Source of the DNA: Viridibacillus arvi
GTDB taxonomy: Bacteria > Bacillota > Bacilli > Bacillales_A > Planococcaceae
Assembly (NCBI RefSeq): GCF_001274945.1
Contig: NZ_LILB01000005.1
Span: 624,959-688,958 of the forward strand
Direction: 5' to 3'
DNA length: 64,000 bases
Shown here: piece after piece, positions 1-8,400 of the stretch
Position numbering within the stretch: position 1 is the stretch's first letter
How the letters are laid out: every line of letters begins with the position of its first letter
Notes under the pieces: model-generated
The model's input: only the letters and a program-made list of their open reading frames with translations
What the model was told of the DNA's origin: nothing
Database searches by the model: none
Program-made: the position numbers and the translations under genes

Positions 1-49
1 CTGCTAATGCAATAACAATAACTGATAAGATAATTCTTAATTTTTTCAC
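1..49 (-). CDS. N-terminal end of a secreted or membrane-anchored protein (partial)
   Basis: A GTG codon at 47-49 on the minus strand opens a frame that runs off the left edge after 16 codons. The visible peptide is MKKLRIILSVIVIALA: two lysines and an arginine, then a hydrophobic stretch, which is the start of a signal peptide or membrane anchor. A GGAGAG ribosome binding site lies about 8 bases upstream. The function cannot be told from this fragment. Confidence 0.6.
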   Translation of the reverse strand, partial: MKKLRIILSVIVIALA

Positions 50-243
50 CGTTTTTCTCTCCATCCAATAAGTCTCTATACAAGTTACTGTTTAATCATA
101 GCATTTTGAACTCTTTATTTTGTCATAAATATGGAATTTCTTCCTCAACTAACCTGTACCGTTAGTTCAATAAGGTACGATTTTACATCTCAATTATTCT
201 GCAATCTCATTTAGTTAAATATTCGTAAATATGATTTTAATCA

Positions 244-290
244 CAAAAAAAAGCTGAACTAATTTTTGCATTAGTTCAGCTTAAAAATAA
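244..290 (-). terminator. Rho-independent terminator of the CoxG-like gene
   Basis: A perfect 12-bp inverted repeat (251-262 with 271-282) around an 8-base loop is followed on the minus strand by a run of T. It lies about 120 bases downstream of the minus-strand gene ending at 401. Confidence 0.8.
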
Positions 291-400
291 CTCGATATAA
301 TGTTGCACATTTCATAAAGAATACTGCTATAACAAGCAAGTTACTTTAACTCTTGACTTTTAATTAAACAATTGGAGAGAATTTTTGATGATTTTCGCTA

Positions 401-847
401 TTAAACTTGGACTAATCTGATCTTATTTGCAACACGCTCAGTTAGCATAGTTGTTGCTTTTGGTAACACCGCTTTGAATACTGGATTTAAAACGGGTGCT
501 ACTAAACCGCCAGCATTTACTTCTAAGAAACCGACCATTTCGGTTTTTTCTGCTTCTAATGCTGTTGCTTCAAAATAGCCATTTCCAGTAAATTTATCTG
601 TTAAACCAATAAGGTTAAATGTAATTTTAGTTGGCTCTATCCAATCAATAATATCTATTTGTACTTTTACAGTTTTTTTCAAGACACCGACATTTCCAGC
701 AAATGTCCAAGTAGATTGACGATCATTGATGATTTCATGTTCTCTATATCCAGGCACAAGTGTTGCCCATTTCTCCATATTGCTTACAAAATCCCAAACT
801 TCCGTCGCTGGTAATGGAATTTCTACTGCGTGTGATGCTGTTGCCAT
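401..847 (-). CDS. CoxG-like SRPBCC-fold protein
   Basis: This 148-residue protein resembles the CoxG/SRPBCC ligand-binding family (the name comes from carbon monoxide dehydrogenase subunit G). It shows the usual opening with alternating hydrophobic residues (HAVEIPLPATEVWDFV), a central beta-rich region containing FTGNGYFEA, and a long C-terminal amphipathic helix after AVLPKATTM. No CO dehydrogenase genes are nearby, so a role in CO oxidation is not supported; the fold normally binds lipids or small hydrophobic molecules. It appears to be transcribed alone, with its own terminator. Its ribosome binding site is weak. The family is fairly sure, the function unknown. Confidence 0.75.
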   Translation of the reverse strand: MATASHAVEIPLPATEVWDFVSNMEKWATLVPGYREHEIINDRQSTWTFAGNVGVLKKTVKVQIDIIDWIEPTKITFNLIGLTDKFTGNGYFEATALEAEKTEMVGFLEVNAGGLVAPVLNPVFKAVLPKATTMLTERVANKIRLVQV

Positions 848-849
848 AA

Positions 850-1350
850 TCGTTCACTACTTTCTCTATTCAATATTTACAATTACTAGTATAGCGAAAA
901 TCTCTCAAATAATCGACAAATTAATACATATCCAAAGTACTTTTTATCCTTCTTTTTGATTAATAAGTAAAATAATATTATAGCTACAATAGCATATTTA
1001 AAAGTTTATTAACTATTAAATCCTACTCTAGTATGTCTTAATACCTAAACTTTCATCGTGATAGCCAATTGCCACCTTACACTATCTACACTATCTAACT
1101 TGAATCAAAAAAGATAATATTAATGTACTTCAATATAATATTTGTCAATTAATCTCTATAATTATTTCGCTTCTAGAATTCTATTCTCCCATAGGCATTT
1201 ACCCTATTATTTTATAAATAAACCAACATCTCAAGGTTTTGCGTATAAGTCTTTTTCAAGTGAAAAGGTTAAGTCAAATCCAATAAGAGCAAGCCCCATT
1301 GCCTATTTGAAAATCGTCTTTGCAACCTTCAAAAATTGTTCGTTTTGTAA
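850..1350. other. Intergenic stretch with no supported gene
   Basis: AT-rich sequence between the CoxG-like gene and a possible coding remnant. Short open frames occur on the plus strand but have no ribosome binding site and no recognisable protein pattern. Confidence 0.5.
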
Positions 1351-1566
1351 TTAATCCGTATCCAAACCTGTACTCAAAATACAAAAAGAGTTAACAATAA
1401 TTTCCCTATCAGTTTCATACAAATAATTAATGGAAATTCTCAAGCGGAAAAATTAATTGTGAATCATTTAAGCTATGAATTACTTGCCTCGGATATGCAA
1501 GTACGATTAGTGAGTACTATTTTACATAAAAAGAAAAATCACTTTATTGTATTATTTTTATCATAA
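1351..1566 (+). pseudogene. Possible C-terminal remnant of a decayed gene
   Basis: A 71-codon open stretch between stops at 1348-1350 and 1564-1566 reads like protein in its second half (IINGNSQAEKLIVNHLSYEL, then ASDMQVRLVSTILHKKKNHF), but it has no start codon with a ribosome binding site. It ends exactly where the terminator hairpin at 1568-1595 begins, as a real gene would. I do not recognise the family. It may equally be chance. Confidence 0.3.
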
Positions 1567-1598
1567 AAAAAGCTCTTTTATGACAAAGAGCTTTTAGG
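1564..1598. terminator. Bidirectional terminator hairpin
   Basis: An 11-bp stem (1568-1578 with 1585-1595) has A/T runs on both sides. It serves the minus-strand endopeptidase gene that ends at 1604 and could also end plus-strand transcription. Confidence 0.75.
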
Positions 1599-1603
1599 CT
1601 TGT

Positions 1604-2785
1604 TTAGTTTACACCCGAGACACGTCCAAATCCTACTAAATATTGATTCCACCAATCTAATGATTCGACAACGACACCATTATTTTGTGCATCTAACATT
1701 CTATTATTCCCTAAGTATATTCCAACGTGTGCAACGCCTGAACCGTAACTGAAGAATACTAAATCCCCAGCTTTGGCACTACTACGGTCAATTTTTTTAG
1801 TTGCTAAATATTGCTGCGCAGCTGTTCTTGGAAGTGAGTATCCCGCTTGCTTGAATGACCATTGTGTCAAACCTGAACAATCAAACCCTGAAGCTGGATT
1901 GCTCCCACCCCATACATAAGAAGTACCTAAATATTTACTAGCTTCTGCAATAGCAGCTGTTGCAGCTTGTGAGCCTGAAACATTCGGTGCGGATTGATTT
2001 CCATCATCTGGACTACCACCATTATTGCCATTTCCGGCATTATTGTCATTATCAGCATTATTGTCATTATCAGCATTGCTAGCATCACTAACAAATTGTG
2101 TATTCTGAAGGTCTTTTAATTTCTGAGCTTCTTTTTCTTTTTCTTTCAATTCTTTTGCAATACGTTCTTCCTCTTTTTTAGAGGCAATTTGTTTTTTAAG
2201 CTCTAATGACGTTACTTTATTTTCAGCCTTTTTTGTTTCAAGTGCATTTTCTTCCTCTTGCATTTGTTGGAATTGTTTTTGCAATTTTACTTTTGTTTCT
2301 TCTAAATCATCTTTTTGATCAGCCAATTTTTGTTTATCATCTTCTTGTTCTTCTAACAAGTTTTGATCTGCATCAATAATTGTTTTAACACTCATTGCTC
2401 TACTGACCAAGTCTGTAATACTGTCAGAACCAAGCACTGCCTCTATGTACGGGCTAACTGTGCTATCATTTTTTTGATAGGCTTTAAGCCGATCGTCGAT
2501 AATTTCAGAACGATTTTCGATTCGCTTTTCAGTTTCTACAATAGATGCATTAACTTTTTTTAAGTCTTTTTGTGTTACTTTGTAGTCTTCCATCTTTTTT
2601 TGTAGCTTCTTTTTTAAATCTTTAATCTCATTATCTAGCTTTTTGATTTTCTTATCTATTTTAACTTTTTTTTGTGTCATTTCTTGTGATGTTGCTGCAT
2701 CTGCTTGTAGAGGTTGCGCGGTGTACATAAATCCGCTTGTTAACGCTAATGTCATAACCGCTGTGCGGCCCCATTTCGTATTCAT
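1604..2785 (-). CDS. Secreted NlpC/P60 peptidoglycan endopeptidase with coiled coil (CwlO/PcsB-like)
   Basis: This 393-residue exported cell-wall hydrolase has a signal peptide (positive MNTKWGR, hydrophobic core, AxA-type site near residue 30), then a Lys/Glu-rich coiled coil to about residue 225. An Asn/Asp/Gly linker made partly of an 18-bp tandem repeat follows, then a C-terminal NlpC/P60 domain. The nucleophile Cys303 (FDCSGL) and base His353 (AHVGIYLG) are present. The third catalytic position, usually His, Asn or Gln, is Asp365 (MLDAQ). This layout matches CwlO-type DL-endopeptidases that cut the peptide stem during growth. No strong ribosome binding site is visible; a TTG two codons upstream (2791) is an alternative start. 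Confidence 0.9.
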   Translation of the reverse strand: MNTKWGRTAVMTLALTSGFMYTAQPLQADAATSQEMTQKKVKIDKKIKKLDNEIKDLKKKLQKKMEDYKVTQKDLKKVNASIVETEKRIENRSEIIDDRLKAYQKNDSTVSPYIEAVLGSDSITDLVSRAMSVKTIIDADQNLLEEQEDDKQKLADQKDDLEETKVKLQKQFQQMQEEENALETKKAENKVTSLELKKQIASKKEEERIAKELKEKEKEAQKLKDLQNTQFVSDASNADNDNNADNDNNAGNGNNGGSPDDGNQSAPNVSGSQAATAAIAEASKYLGTSYVWGGSNPASGFDCSGLTQWSFKQAGYSLPRTAAQQYLATKKIDRSSAKAGDLVFFSYGSGVAHVGIYLGNNRMLDAQNNGVVVESLDWWNQYLVGFGRVSGVN

Positions 2786-3107
2786 CTTCAAACTTAGTCA
2801 ACTCATTTCTCTAATCATTATTTCATATTCCAAATTTCTCACTCGTTTATTCTACCATGCCTTGTAAAAAATGGGCACTGAATATCCTAACCTTAATAAA
2901 AGCGTAATTCGTGTCATGTTTTTGTAACAATTAGATAATTTTGTCACCTTATTAAAGTCGATACACTACACTTATTTACTAAATGCTTTTAATTTGATTA
3001 CATTTATCGACAAGTAGCTATACTATTTTTAACTATTATTGGTTATTTTACTGGGAATTTAATGTATGCTATTATTTCTACTATATTTTGAAAGGATGAT
3101 TACCTAA
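2786..3107. other. Divergent intergenic region, no gene seen
   Basis: AT-rich region between the divergent endopeptidase and phosphoesterase genes. It must hold both promoters, but I could not assign boxes with confidence. No open frame with a ribosome binding site was found. Confidence 0.5.
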
Positions 3108-3704
3108 ATGAAGTATGCATTGATTGGAGATTTGCACTCGTGTTTTGAGGATACTAACGCAGTTTTAAAACATATAAATGAAACGGCTGAAGATGCCACA
3201 ATCATTGGTTTAGGTGATTTATTTGAATGTAAAATAGGAAAAAAAAGGGCAAAAAATATTAGCGGTCTAGCATTTGAAGAGGCTGCTGAGCATTCAGAGC
3301 ACTTTAGCAATTTGTTACAGTTTCCTTCTGTACGAGGAAATCAGGAAGAACGTATTATGCAAGTAACGGGACTTCACACTTTTCAGGAACTTCCCGAGAT
3401 ACTAAATATTGATGGTGCACATATTATACATGGACATCAATTTAAGTGGTCGTTAGATTGGAAGCCCTTGTTTTCAGAAGCTAAACAATCCGTCTTCTTT
3501 TTTGGTCATAGCCATGATTCCGCATTCTATAAAAAAGGTAAAAGAAAATCGTTTACTTATGGAAAACCCATTCAATTGAAAGAAAAAAAATACGGTGTTA
3601 ATGTTGGTGCTGTGATAGGGTCCAGAGAATGGTGTTTATATGATTCAACAGCGCGAACTGTTACATTTATGAAGGCACAACAAATGAAAAAGCACTCAAG
3701 TTAG
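3108..3704 (+). CDS. Calcineurin-like metallophosphoesterase
   Basis: This 198-residue protein has the full metallophosphoesterase motif set: GDLHS near the N-terminus, GDLFE, GNQEE, HGHQ, and GHSHDS near residue 143. Together these bind two metal ions and hydrolyse phosphoester bonds. The short length and simple domain match the small cytoplasmic PrpE-like class, but the substrate cannot be read from sequence. An AAAGGA ribosome binding site precedes the ATG. The gene is convergent with the downstream esterase and shares a terminator with it. Confidence 0.85.
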   Translation: MKYALIGDLHSCFEDTNAVLKHINETAEDATIIGLGDLFECKIGKKRAKNISGLAFEEAAEHSEHFSNLLQFPSVRGNQEERIMQVTGLHTFQELPEILNIDGAHIIHGHQFKWSLDWKPLFSEAKQSVFFFGHSHDSAFYKKGKRKSFTYGKPIQLKEKKYGVNVGAVIGSREWCLYDSTARTVTFMKAQQMKKHSS

Positions 3705-3719
3705 TAATTAACTTGAGCG
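3693..3719. terminator. Shared terminator hairpin of convergent genes
   Basis: A 9-bp stem (3695-3703 with 3709-3717) overlaps the phosphoesterase stop codon and lies 20 bases from the end of the convergent esterase gene. The T run is short. Confidence 0.6.
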
Positions 3720-3740
3720 CTTATCTTATGCCAGAAATTA

Positions 3741-4493
3741 TTAGTTAGCAATTGACCAATCAATTTGATCAAGGAAATCCGTTACATCTTCACACACTTT
3801 ATCGCGTTCTTTACCTGTTGTAATGATGTGCCCAGATTCTTTATACCAGATAATATCTTTTTCTTCTGCATCAACTTGTTCATAGATAAATGGTGCACTT
3901 TCTTGGTAAATCGGTGCATCTAAAGCACCTTGCATAACTAATGTCGGTGCTGTGATTTCATGTAAGTCTTCACAAGTTTCTTCTGTGATTTTTTGAATAT
4001 CATTTAATGAGCCTTTTGGTGTTGCTTTTAAACTTTCAAGTTCAGCAATGATTTGTTCTCTTGTTTTTCCTTCAAATGATTTATATATTTTAGCATAATC
4101 ATATAGACGATCAAAAAGTCCATCAGTATTTTCACGTTTGATTGGTGCGCACATTGATACTACGCCTTTAACAGGGAACTCTTCACCTACGCGTAATGAG
4201 AATACTGCACCAAGTGAAATACCAACTACTGCAATATCTTCATACCCTTGGTCTTTTAAATGGTTATAGCCTGCAACAACATCATTCCACCAGTCTTCAG
4301 GACCTGTCTGAAGTAATTCTTCAGGTGATCCACCATGACCTTTATACATCGGTGCATGAACTGTATATCCTCGATCTTGCAAATGTTTTCCTAATCTTTT
4401 TACATCCTTTGTGCTTCCTGTAAAGCCATGAAGTAATAATACTGCTTTACTTCCTCCTTCAAGTGTAAAAGATTTAGGTGCGACTATTTTCAT
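3741..4493 (-). CDS. Est30-type carboxylesterase (monoglyceride/carboxyl ester hydrolase)
   Basis: This 250-residue alpha/beta hydrolase closely follows the Est30/YvaK carboxylesterases of Bacillus and Geobacillus. The oxyanion-hole motif LLHGFTGS is at 20-27, the nucleophile Ser93 is in GISLG, and Asp192 (ALDAP) and His222 (ESGHI) complete the triad, each one residue before its Est30 counterpart. It should cleave short- to medium-chain esters in the cytoplasm. I chose the ATG at 4493 over an upstream TTG at 4520 because an AAAGGAG ribosome binding site sits about 8 bases before it and lies inside the longer frame. It is transcribed divergently from the LysR regulator, which may control it. 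Confidence 0.9.
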   Translation of the reverse strand: MKIVAPKSFTLEGGSKAVLLLHGFTGSTKDVKRLGKHLQDRGYTVHAPMYKGHGGSPEELLQTGPEDWWNDVVAGYNHLKDQGYEDIAVVGISLGAVFSLRVGEEFPVKGVVSMCAPIKRENTDGLFDRLYDYAKIYKSFEGKTREQIIAELESLKATPKGSLNDIQKITEETCEDLHEITAPTLVMQGALDAPIYQESAPFIYEQVDAEEKDIIWYKESGHIITTGKERDKVCEDVTDFLDQIDWSIAN

Positions 4494-4697
4494 TTTGACT
4501 ATCTCCTTTGTAATCGACAAGTAATTAATTTCTGGCTTTCGCCATTCCGTTTATGTAAAACATACTTAATTTAATTTTCTTAAAAAAACATTAGAAATGT
4601 TTGCATTTCTATGTAAGACTGATTTCTCCCACAAAATAACGCCTTAAAAATGTCAATATTTTTGTTGTGTCTATTTTATGTCTACTTCATATTAACA

Positions 4698-4726
4698 TTG
4701 ACGATTAATAATGTATAATTTATAAT
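4698..4726 (+). promoter_or_regulatory. Sigma-A-type promoter of the LysR gene
   Basis: TTGACG at 4698-4703 and TATAAT at 4721-4726 are separated by 17 bases, about 60 bases upstream of the start codon. A Fur-like half-matched palindrome follows directly at 4726-4740 (see findings). Confidence 0.65.
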
Positions 4727-4787
4727 TCTTATCATTATCATGCATAAAAGGTATCAATTGATTCACTATAAAAAAGGTGGTCTTTTA

Positions 4788-5693
4788 ATGGAATGGCAAC
4801 AACTCGAATACTTTCAAAAACTGGCAAATATCCAACATATGACCCGCGCAGCTGAACTTTTATCTATCTCACAACCTGCACTTAGTCGCTCTATCGCACG
4901 TCTTGAAGATGAGTTAGGAGTACCATTATTTGAAAGACAAGGACGTTCTATTATTTTAAATCGTTACGGTGCTATGTTTTTAAAACGTGTAAATAATATA
5001 ATGCAGGAATATCAGGATGGCTTACATGAGATTCAAGAACTCGTCGATCCAAATCGAGGTGAAGTTTCGCTTGGCTTCTTACATACACTAGGTACAAATG
5101 TAGTACCTGATTTAATACGTCTATTCCGCAAAGAATTCCCTGATATCCATTTTCAACTAATTCAAAATCATACACATACACAATTGAAACAATTAAAATC
5201 AGGTGAGCTTGATCTGTCCTTACTAGCAGCGATGGAAGTCGAAAAACCTATTCAATGGACTGAATTATGGAGAGATGAGTTGTATCTGATTGTGCCTATT
5301 TATCATCCACTAGCTATGAAAAAGAGTATTGCACTTAAAGAACTAGCTGATGAATCATTTATTTTGTTAAAAAAAGGGTACGCTTTACGCATTACGGTTG
5401 ATGAAATTTTCGAGAAGGTCGGGATTACACCTAAAATCACCTTTGTAGGTGATGAGGTAGGGACTGTTGCAGGGTTTGTAGCAAATGGACTTGGCTTTTC
5501 ATTGTTACCTGATGGTGAGGAAATTAATCCTAGAAAAATTGCTAAAATTCATATCAGTGATGTGAAATGTGAACGTATTATTGGCATGGCCTGGGCAGAG
5601 GGACGTTATTTATCCCCTGCAGCAAAACAATTTCAAAAATTCATACTCGATTTCTTTGAGGCACGAAAAAAAGCAGTAAAAGAGCATAAATAG
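4788..5693 (+). CDS. LysR-family transcriptional regulator
   Basis: This 301-residue regulator has the LysR winged helix-turn-helix in residues 1-60 (LEYFQKLANIQHMTRAAELL, SISQPALSRSIARLE, GVPLFERQGR) and a periplasmic-binding-like effector domain from about residue 90. The start was set at the ATG with AAAGGTGG 8 bases upstream (position 4788); an upstream in-frame ATG at 4740 lacks a ribosome binding site. LysR regulators usually control a divergent neighbour, here the esterase gene, but the effector is not predictable. Confidence 0.9.
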   Translation: MEWQQLEYFQKLANIQHMTRAAELLSISQPALSRSIARLEDELGVPLFERQGRSIILNRYGAMFLKRVNNIMQEYQDGLHEIQELVDPNRGEVSLGFLHTLGTNVVPDLIRLFRKEFPDIHFQLIQNHTHTQLKQLKSGELDLSLLAAMEVEKPIQWTELWRDELYLIVPIYHPLAMKKSIALKELADESFILLKKGYALRITVDEIFEKVGITPKITFVGDEVGTVAGFVANGLGFSLLPDGEEINPRKIAKIHISDVKCERIIGMAWAEGRYLSPAAKQFQKFILDFFEARKKAVKEHK

Positions 5694-5710
5694 GCTCTTT
5701 TACTGCTTTT
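5673..5710 (+). terminator. Terminator of the LysR gene
   Basis: A perfect 13-bp stem (5673-5685 with 5694-5706) enclosing the stop codon is followed by a T run. Confidence 0.9.
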
Positions 5711-5752
5711 ACTTTGGTGTAAAAATAGATTCAACTTCAATAATCTCTATTA

Positions 5753-6061
5753 TTATATTAACTCAACTACTAGTTCAACTATTTCTCCTTCATGTTCTTC
5801 TAATAATTCCAAGATATCTTGATCATCTATATAAAAATCATTGGCAAATTTATTGCCACCATAACCATCTTTTCCTTCAAAATAGAAAATTTCAGCTGTA
5901 CCCCTATATTCTTGTGATTGAGACTTTTGCAAATGTAGGTTCGTTTGTACTTCTTTCCCATCAAAATCAATAAAGTATTTTGCAAGCGCAGTTTTATCTA
6001 TGTAAAGGATATTCGGTCCTTTCATTTCTTGAATAATAATTGTTCCTTTTAAAGTCGGCAT
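5753..6061 (-). CDS. Small acidic protein of unknown function
   Basis: This 102-residue protein is not one I recognise. It is rich in Glu and Asp, has a Gly-rich segment GKDGYGGNKF in the middle, and ends in a very acidic stretch (LELLEEHEGEIVELVVELI). No signal peptide or membrane segment is visible, so it is probably cytoplasmic. The start was set by AGAAAGGA about 7 bases upstream of the ATG at 6061; the adjacent ATG at 6064 is nearly as good. Upstream extension of the frame would run into the trhO terminator, which argues against a longer protein. Confidence 0.65.
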   Translation of the reverse strand: MPTLKGTIIIQEMKGPNILYIDKTALAKYFIDFDGKEVQTNLHLQKSQSQEYRGTAEIFYFEGKDGYGGNKFANDFYIDDQDILELLEEHEGEIVELVVELI

Positions 6062-6100
6062 CATAAATTCCTTTCTGCTTCCTTGACATATTAAACGGAT

Positions 6101-6143
6101 AAAAGGCTGCCTTGTATGGGGGATCCCCATATTTGGCAGCCTT
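6101..6143 (-). terminator. Terminator of trhO
   Basis: A two-part stem (AAGGCTGCC 6103-6111 with 6135-6143, and an inner ATGGGG/CCCCAT) is followed on the minus strand by TTTTAT. It lies just after the trhO stop codon. Confidence 0.85.
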
Positions 6144-6155
6144 CTATAAATTTGT

Positions 6156-7106
6156 TTATGCGAATACTTCGCCGATTTGTGCTAAACGTTCTTTTACTTC
6201 TGCCTCAGTTAAACCATTACGAGGGATATAGCGGTTACGAGGGTGTATACGGCATTCATGAGTACAGCCACCTAAATGCTTATCTTCATTTTCTTTTGAA
6301 GCAATAATTTGCTTGTTACATTCAGGATTTGAACAATTAATATAACGTTCACATGGTTCGCCATCAAAATGATCACGACCTACGATTACATGCTCGACTT
6401 GATTCACTGGAACTGTTAAACGTTCGTCGAAAACGTAACATTGACCGTCCCAAAGCTGACCTTTAGCTACAGGGTCTTTTCCGTAAGTAACGATACCACC
6501 GTGTAATTGACTCACATCTTCAAAACCTTCACGTTTTAACCAACCTGAGAATTTTTCACAACGTATACCACCTGTACAGTAAGTTAAAATTTGCTTACCT
6601 TCTAGTAGTTCTTTGTTGTCGCGGATCCAGTCTGGTAAATCGCGGAACGTTTCTATATCTGGGCGAATCGCGCCTTTGAAGTGGCCTACATCGAATTCGT
6701 ACGTATTACGTGCATCAACGATTACTGTATTCTCTTCTTGCATCTTCTCTAAAAATTCTGCTGGCTCTAAATAATTACCTGTAATTTCATGAGGGTTAAC
6801 ATCGTCTTCTAGGCTTAAATTTACAAGCTCAGGTCTTGGACGTACATGCATTTTCTTGAAAGCATGTTGCTCTGAATCATCAATTTTGAAAACGATACCG
6901 TCAAAGCGAGGATCAGCTTTCATATGAGCCATATAAGCATCTGTTTGTTCCACAGTTCCTGAGACTGTTCCGTTAATACCTTCTGAAGCGACTAAAATAC
7001 GACCTTTTAACTCAATTGATTTACAGTATGCTAAATGCTCAGCAGCAAATGCCTCTGGGTCTTCAATCGTTGTGTAAAAGTAATAAAGTAAAACGCGGTA
7101 ATTCAA
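6156..7106 (-). CDS. trhO: tRNA uridine(34) hydroxylase, rhodanese family
   Basis: TrhO (YbfQ/YceA family) hydroxylates U34 of certain tRNAs in an oxygen-dependent way, the first step toward 5-methoxyuridine. The protein has the family N-terminal region ([16 protein letters not shown]), a rhodanese domain with catalytic Cys in [13 protein letters not shown], and a C-terminal cysteine cluster ([22 protein letters not shown]) likely binding metal. Length is usual. A TTG at 7106 is the best start because ATAGGTGG lies 8 bases upstream; the GTG at 7118 overlaps that ribosome binding site. It is a single-gene unit with its own terminator. Confidence 0.92.
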   Translation of the reverse strand: MNYRVLLYYFYTTIEDPEAFAAEHLAYCKSIELKGRILVASEGINGTVSGTVEQTDAYMAHMKADPRFDGIVFKIDDSEQHAFKKMHVRPRPELVNLSLEDDVNPHEITGNYLEPAEFLEKMQEENTVIVDARNTYEFDVGHFKGAIRPDIETFRDLPDWIRDNKELLEGKQILTYCTGGIRCEKFSGWLKREGFEDVSQLHGGIVTYGKDPVAKGQLWDGQCYVFDERLTVPVNQVEHVIVGRDHFDGEPCERYINCSNPECNKQIIASKENEDKHLGGCTHECRIHPRNRYIPRNGLTEAEVKERLAQIGEVFA

Positions 7107-7368
7107 TGTTGTTTCCACCTATCGAGTATATTTGCAAGATATAGTTATAGGGTTTTAATGTATAGCATTATTCTTGCATCTGTTGTTTTATAGCACTTTT
7201 CAAAAAAAAGCACTTTTATCATTATACATCATTATTCTGTTTTGTGTTGGTATGACGATTGGAGGACTTTTGAAGGGATAATCAAAACAGGGTTGGTTAT
7301 TAAATACTATAGCGTCTTTACCGCTCTTTACCATATTCTAATCTAAGGCGCATTTTCACTTCTTAAAT

Positions 7369-7458
7369 TCACTTTATTTCGAAGACTGGTCCCCATTGAA
7401 CAGATAAACTTCCTCCTATCCAAACACCTATAATAAGAAACCAAATTAAACTAAACAT
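7369..7458 (-). CDS. 29-residue single-span membrane microprotein
   Basis: A very short gene with an excellent GGAGG ribosome binding site 7 bases before ATG. The peptide begins MFSLIWFLIIGVWIGGSL and continues to a short polar tail (SVQWGPVFEIK). It is one strongly hydrophobic segment of about 18 residues with Trp at both ends, typical of a small membrane protein. I know no family for it. It stands alone between trhO and the four-span membrane protein, on the same strand as both. Expression is inferred only from the ribosome binding site and the membrane-like composition. Confidence 0.55.
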   Translation of the reverse strand: MFSLIWFLIIGVWIGGSLSVQWGPVFEIK

Positions 7459-7498
7459 ATGTAAGCCTCCATTTGGAAATTTCACTGTAGAAAACAGA

Positions 7499-7666
7499 TT
7501 GCAAATTGAACTTGGTAGAGAATATTATAAACTGGACAGTTTGTCGGAAGCCTTGAGCATAAAAAGTCATTTTACTGCTTCAACAAAATTTTCAGAACTA
7601 CAAATAAAGCAACTTGAAATCTATTGGGATAAGTATTTATTAAAATTAATTAACATTAATAAATGA
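7499..7666 (+). CDS. Possible small helical protein or remnant (weak Spo0E-like look)
   Basis: A 55-codon frame opening at a TTG reads as a charged helical peptide (IELGREYYKLDSLSEALS, then SELQIKQLEIYWDKYLLKL). The spacing of two helices and the KQLEIYWDKY segment faintly recall Spo0E-type aspartyl-phosphate phosphatases, but the SQELD signature is absent. There is no ribosome binding site, and the frame is open well upstream without a start. It may be a decayed gene or chance. Confidence 0.25.
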   Translation: MQIELGREYYKLDSLSEALSIKSHFTASTKFSELQIKQLEIYWDKYLLKLININK

Positions 7667-7721
7667 CTATTTCCCTTGAGAATAAAATGCTAAGTGAGCG
7701 GAAAAGTTACAGCGGGTTATC

Positions 7722-7755
7722 ATAAAAAATGCAATGAGGTATAAGACCCCATTGC
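7722..7755 (-). terminator. Terminator of the four-span membrane protein gene
   Basis: A GCAATG...CATTGC hairpin (7731-7755, one mismatch) is followed on the minus strand by TTTTTTATG. Confidence 0.8.
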
Positions 7756-7770
7756 TAATTAATGTTACAT

Positions 7771-8190
7771 TCAAATATTCTGCTCTTCATAAGAATATTG
7801 CGCCATATGAATCGCGACTTTACGTAACGTTAAGTCTACAAAAAAGAAAACGCTTCCTAAAATGAAGCCCGCAGTAGCAGCTGTTATTAATTGAAGAGAC
7901 CCAACTCCACCTTGCGAGTAATAAGCAAATGTAATTGGAATAACAATACCCGTTCCGAAAGCCATATGCAGTAATAGCGAGAAACCTCTTACATTCATTT
8001 TACGTTCAGCTATTCGATCTGCTATATATGAAGTCAATAAACCGTAAGTAAATACAATCGGAACAACATATACGGTTAATGCAAATGCACTGTGTAGAAA
8101 ATGTTCATCTGCTTGCATAAATAAAAAAGGTAATATAAAGAAGGAAATAATCGATGTAAAAAAAGCGCTTAATAGTTTTCTTTCAGCCAT
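7771..8190 (-). CDS. Four-span integral membrane protein of unknown function
   Basis: This 139-residue protein has about four hydrophobic segments (residues near 8-25, 35-55, 72-90 and 100-120) and a charged C-terminal tail (MAQYSYEEQNI). I do not recognise the family. AAAGGA lies 9 bases before the ATG, and it has its own terminator, so it looks like a real single gene. No catalytic motif is seen. Confidence 0.65.
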   Translation of the reverse strand: MAERKLLSAFFTSIISFFILPFLFMQADEHFLHSAFALTVYVVPIVFTYGLLTSYIADRIAERKMNVRGFSLLLHMAFGTGIVIPITFAYYSQGGVGSLQLITAATAGFILGSVFFFVDLTLRKVAIHMAQYSYEEQNI

Positions 8191-8360
8191 TCACATACAT
8201 CCTTTCTTTTCTTGGAAGTTGATAGCGAGATTTCGAAGAAAATATATAACACTGGAAACCTCAACCTATAAATTCTCGTCTTTGCGCCAAAATACTACTT
8301 AATGTGCTGAATATTCTTTTTATTAACAGTATTATACAATCATTCAACTTTTTATTCAAT

Positions 8361-8394
8361 TATAAAAGCCGATGTTTTATTACAAACATCGGCT
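8361..8394 (-). terminator. Terminator of ribU
   Basis: An 11-bp perfect stem (8367-8377 with 8384-8394) is followed on the minus strand by a short T-rich run just after the ribU stop. Confidence 0.75.
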
Positions 8395-8400
8395 GAAAGT

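Noticed and set aside
726-959. Plus-strand frame overlapping the CoxG-like gene
   Set aside because: Antisense shadow of a well-supported gene; no ribosome binding site.
1142-1354. 70-codon plus-strand open frame
   Set aside because: Starts at TTG without a ribosome binding site and reads as AT-rich random sequence.
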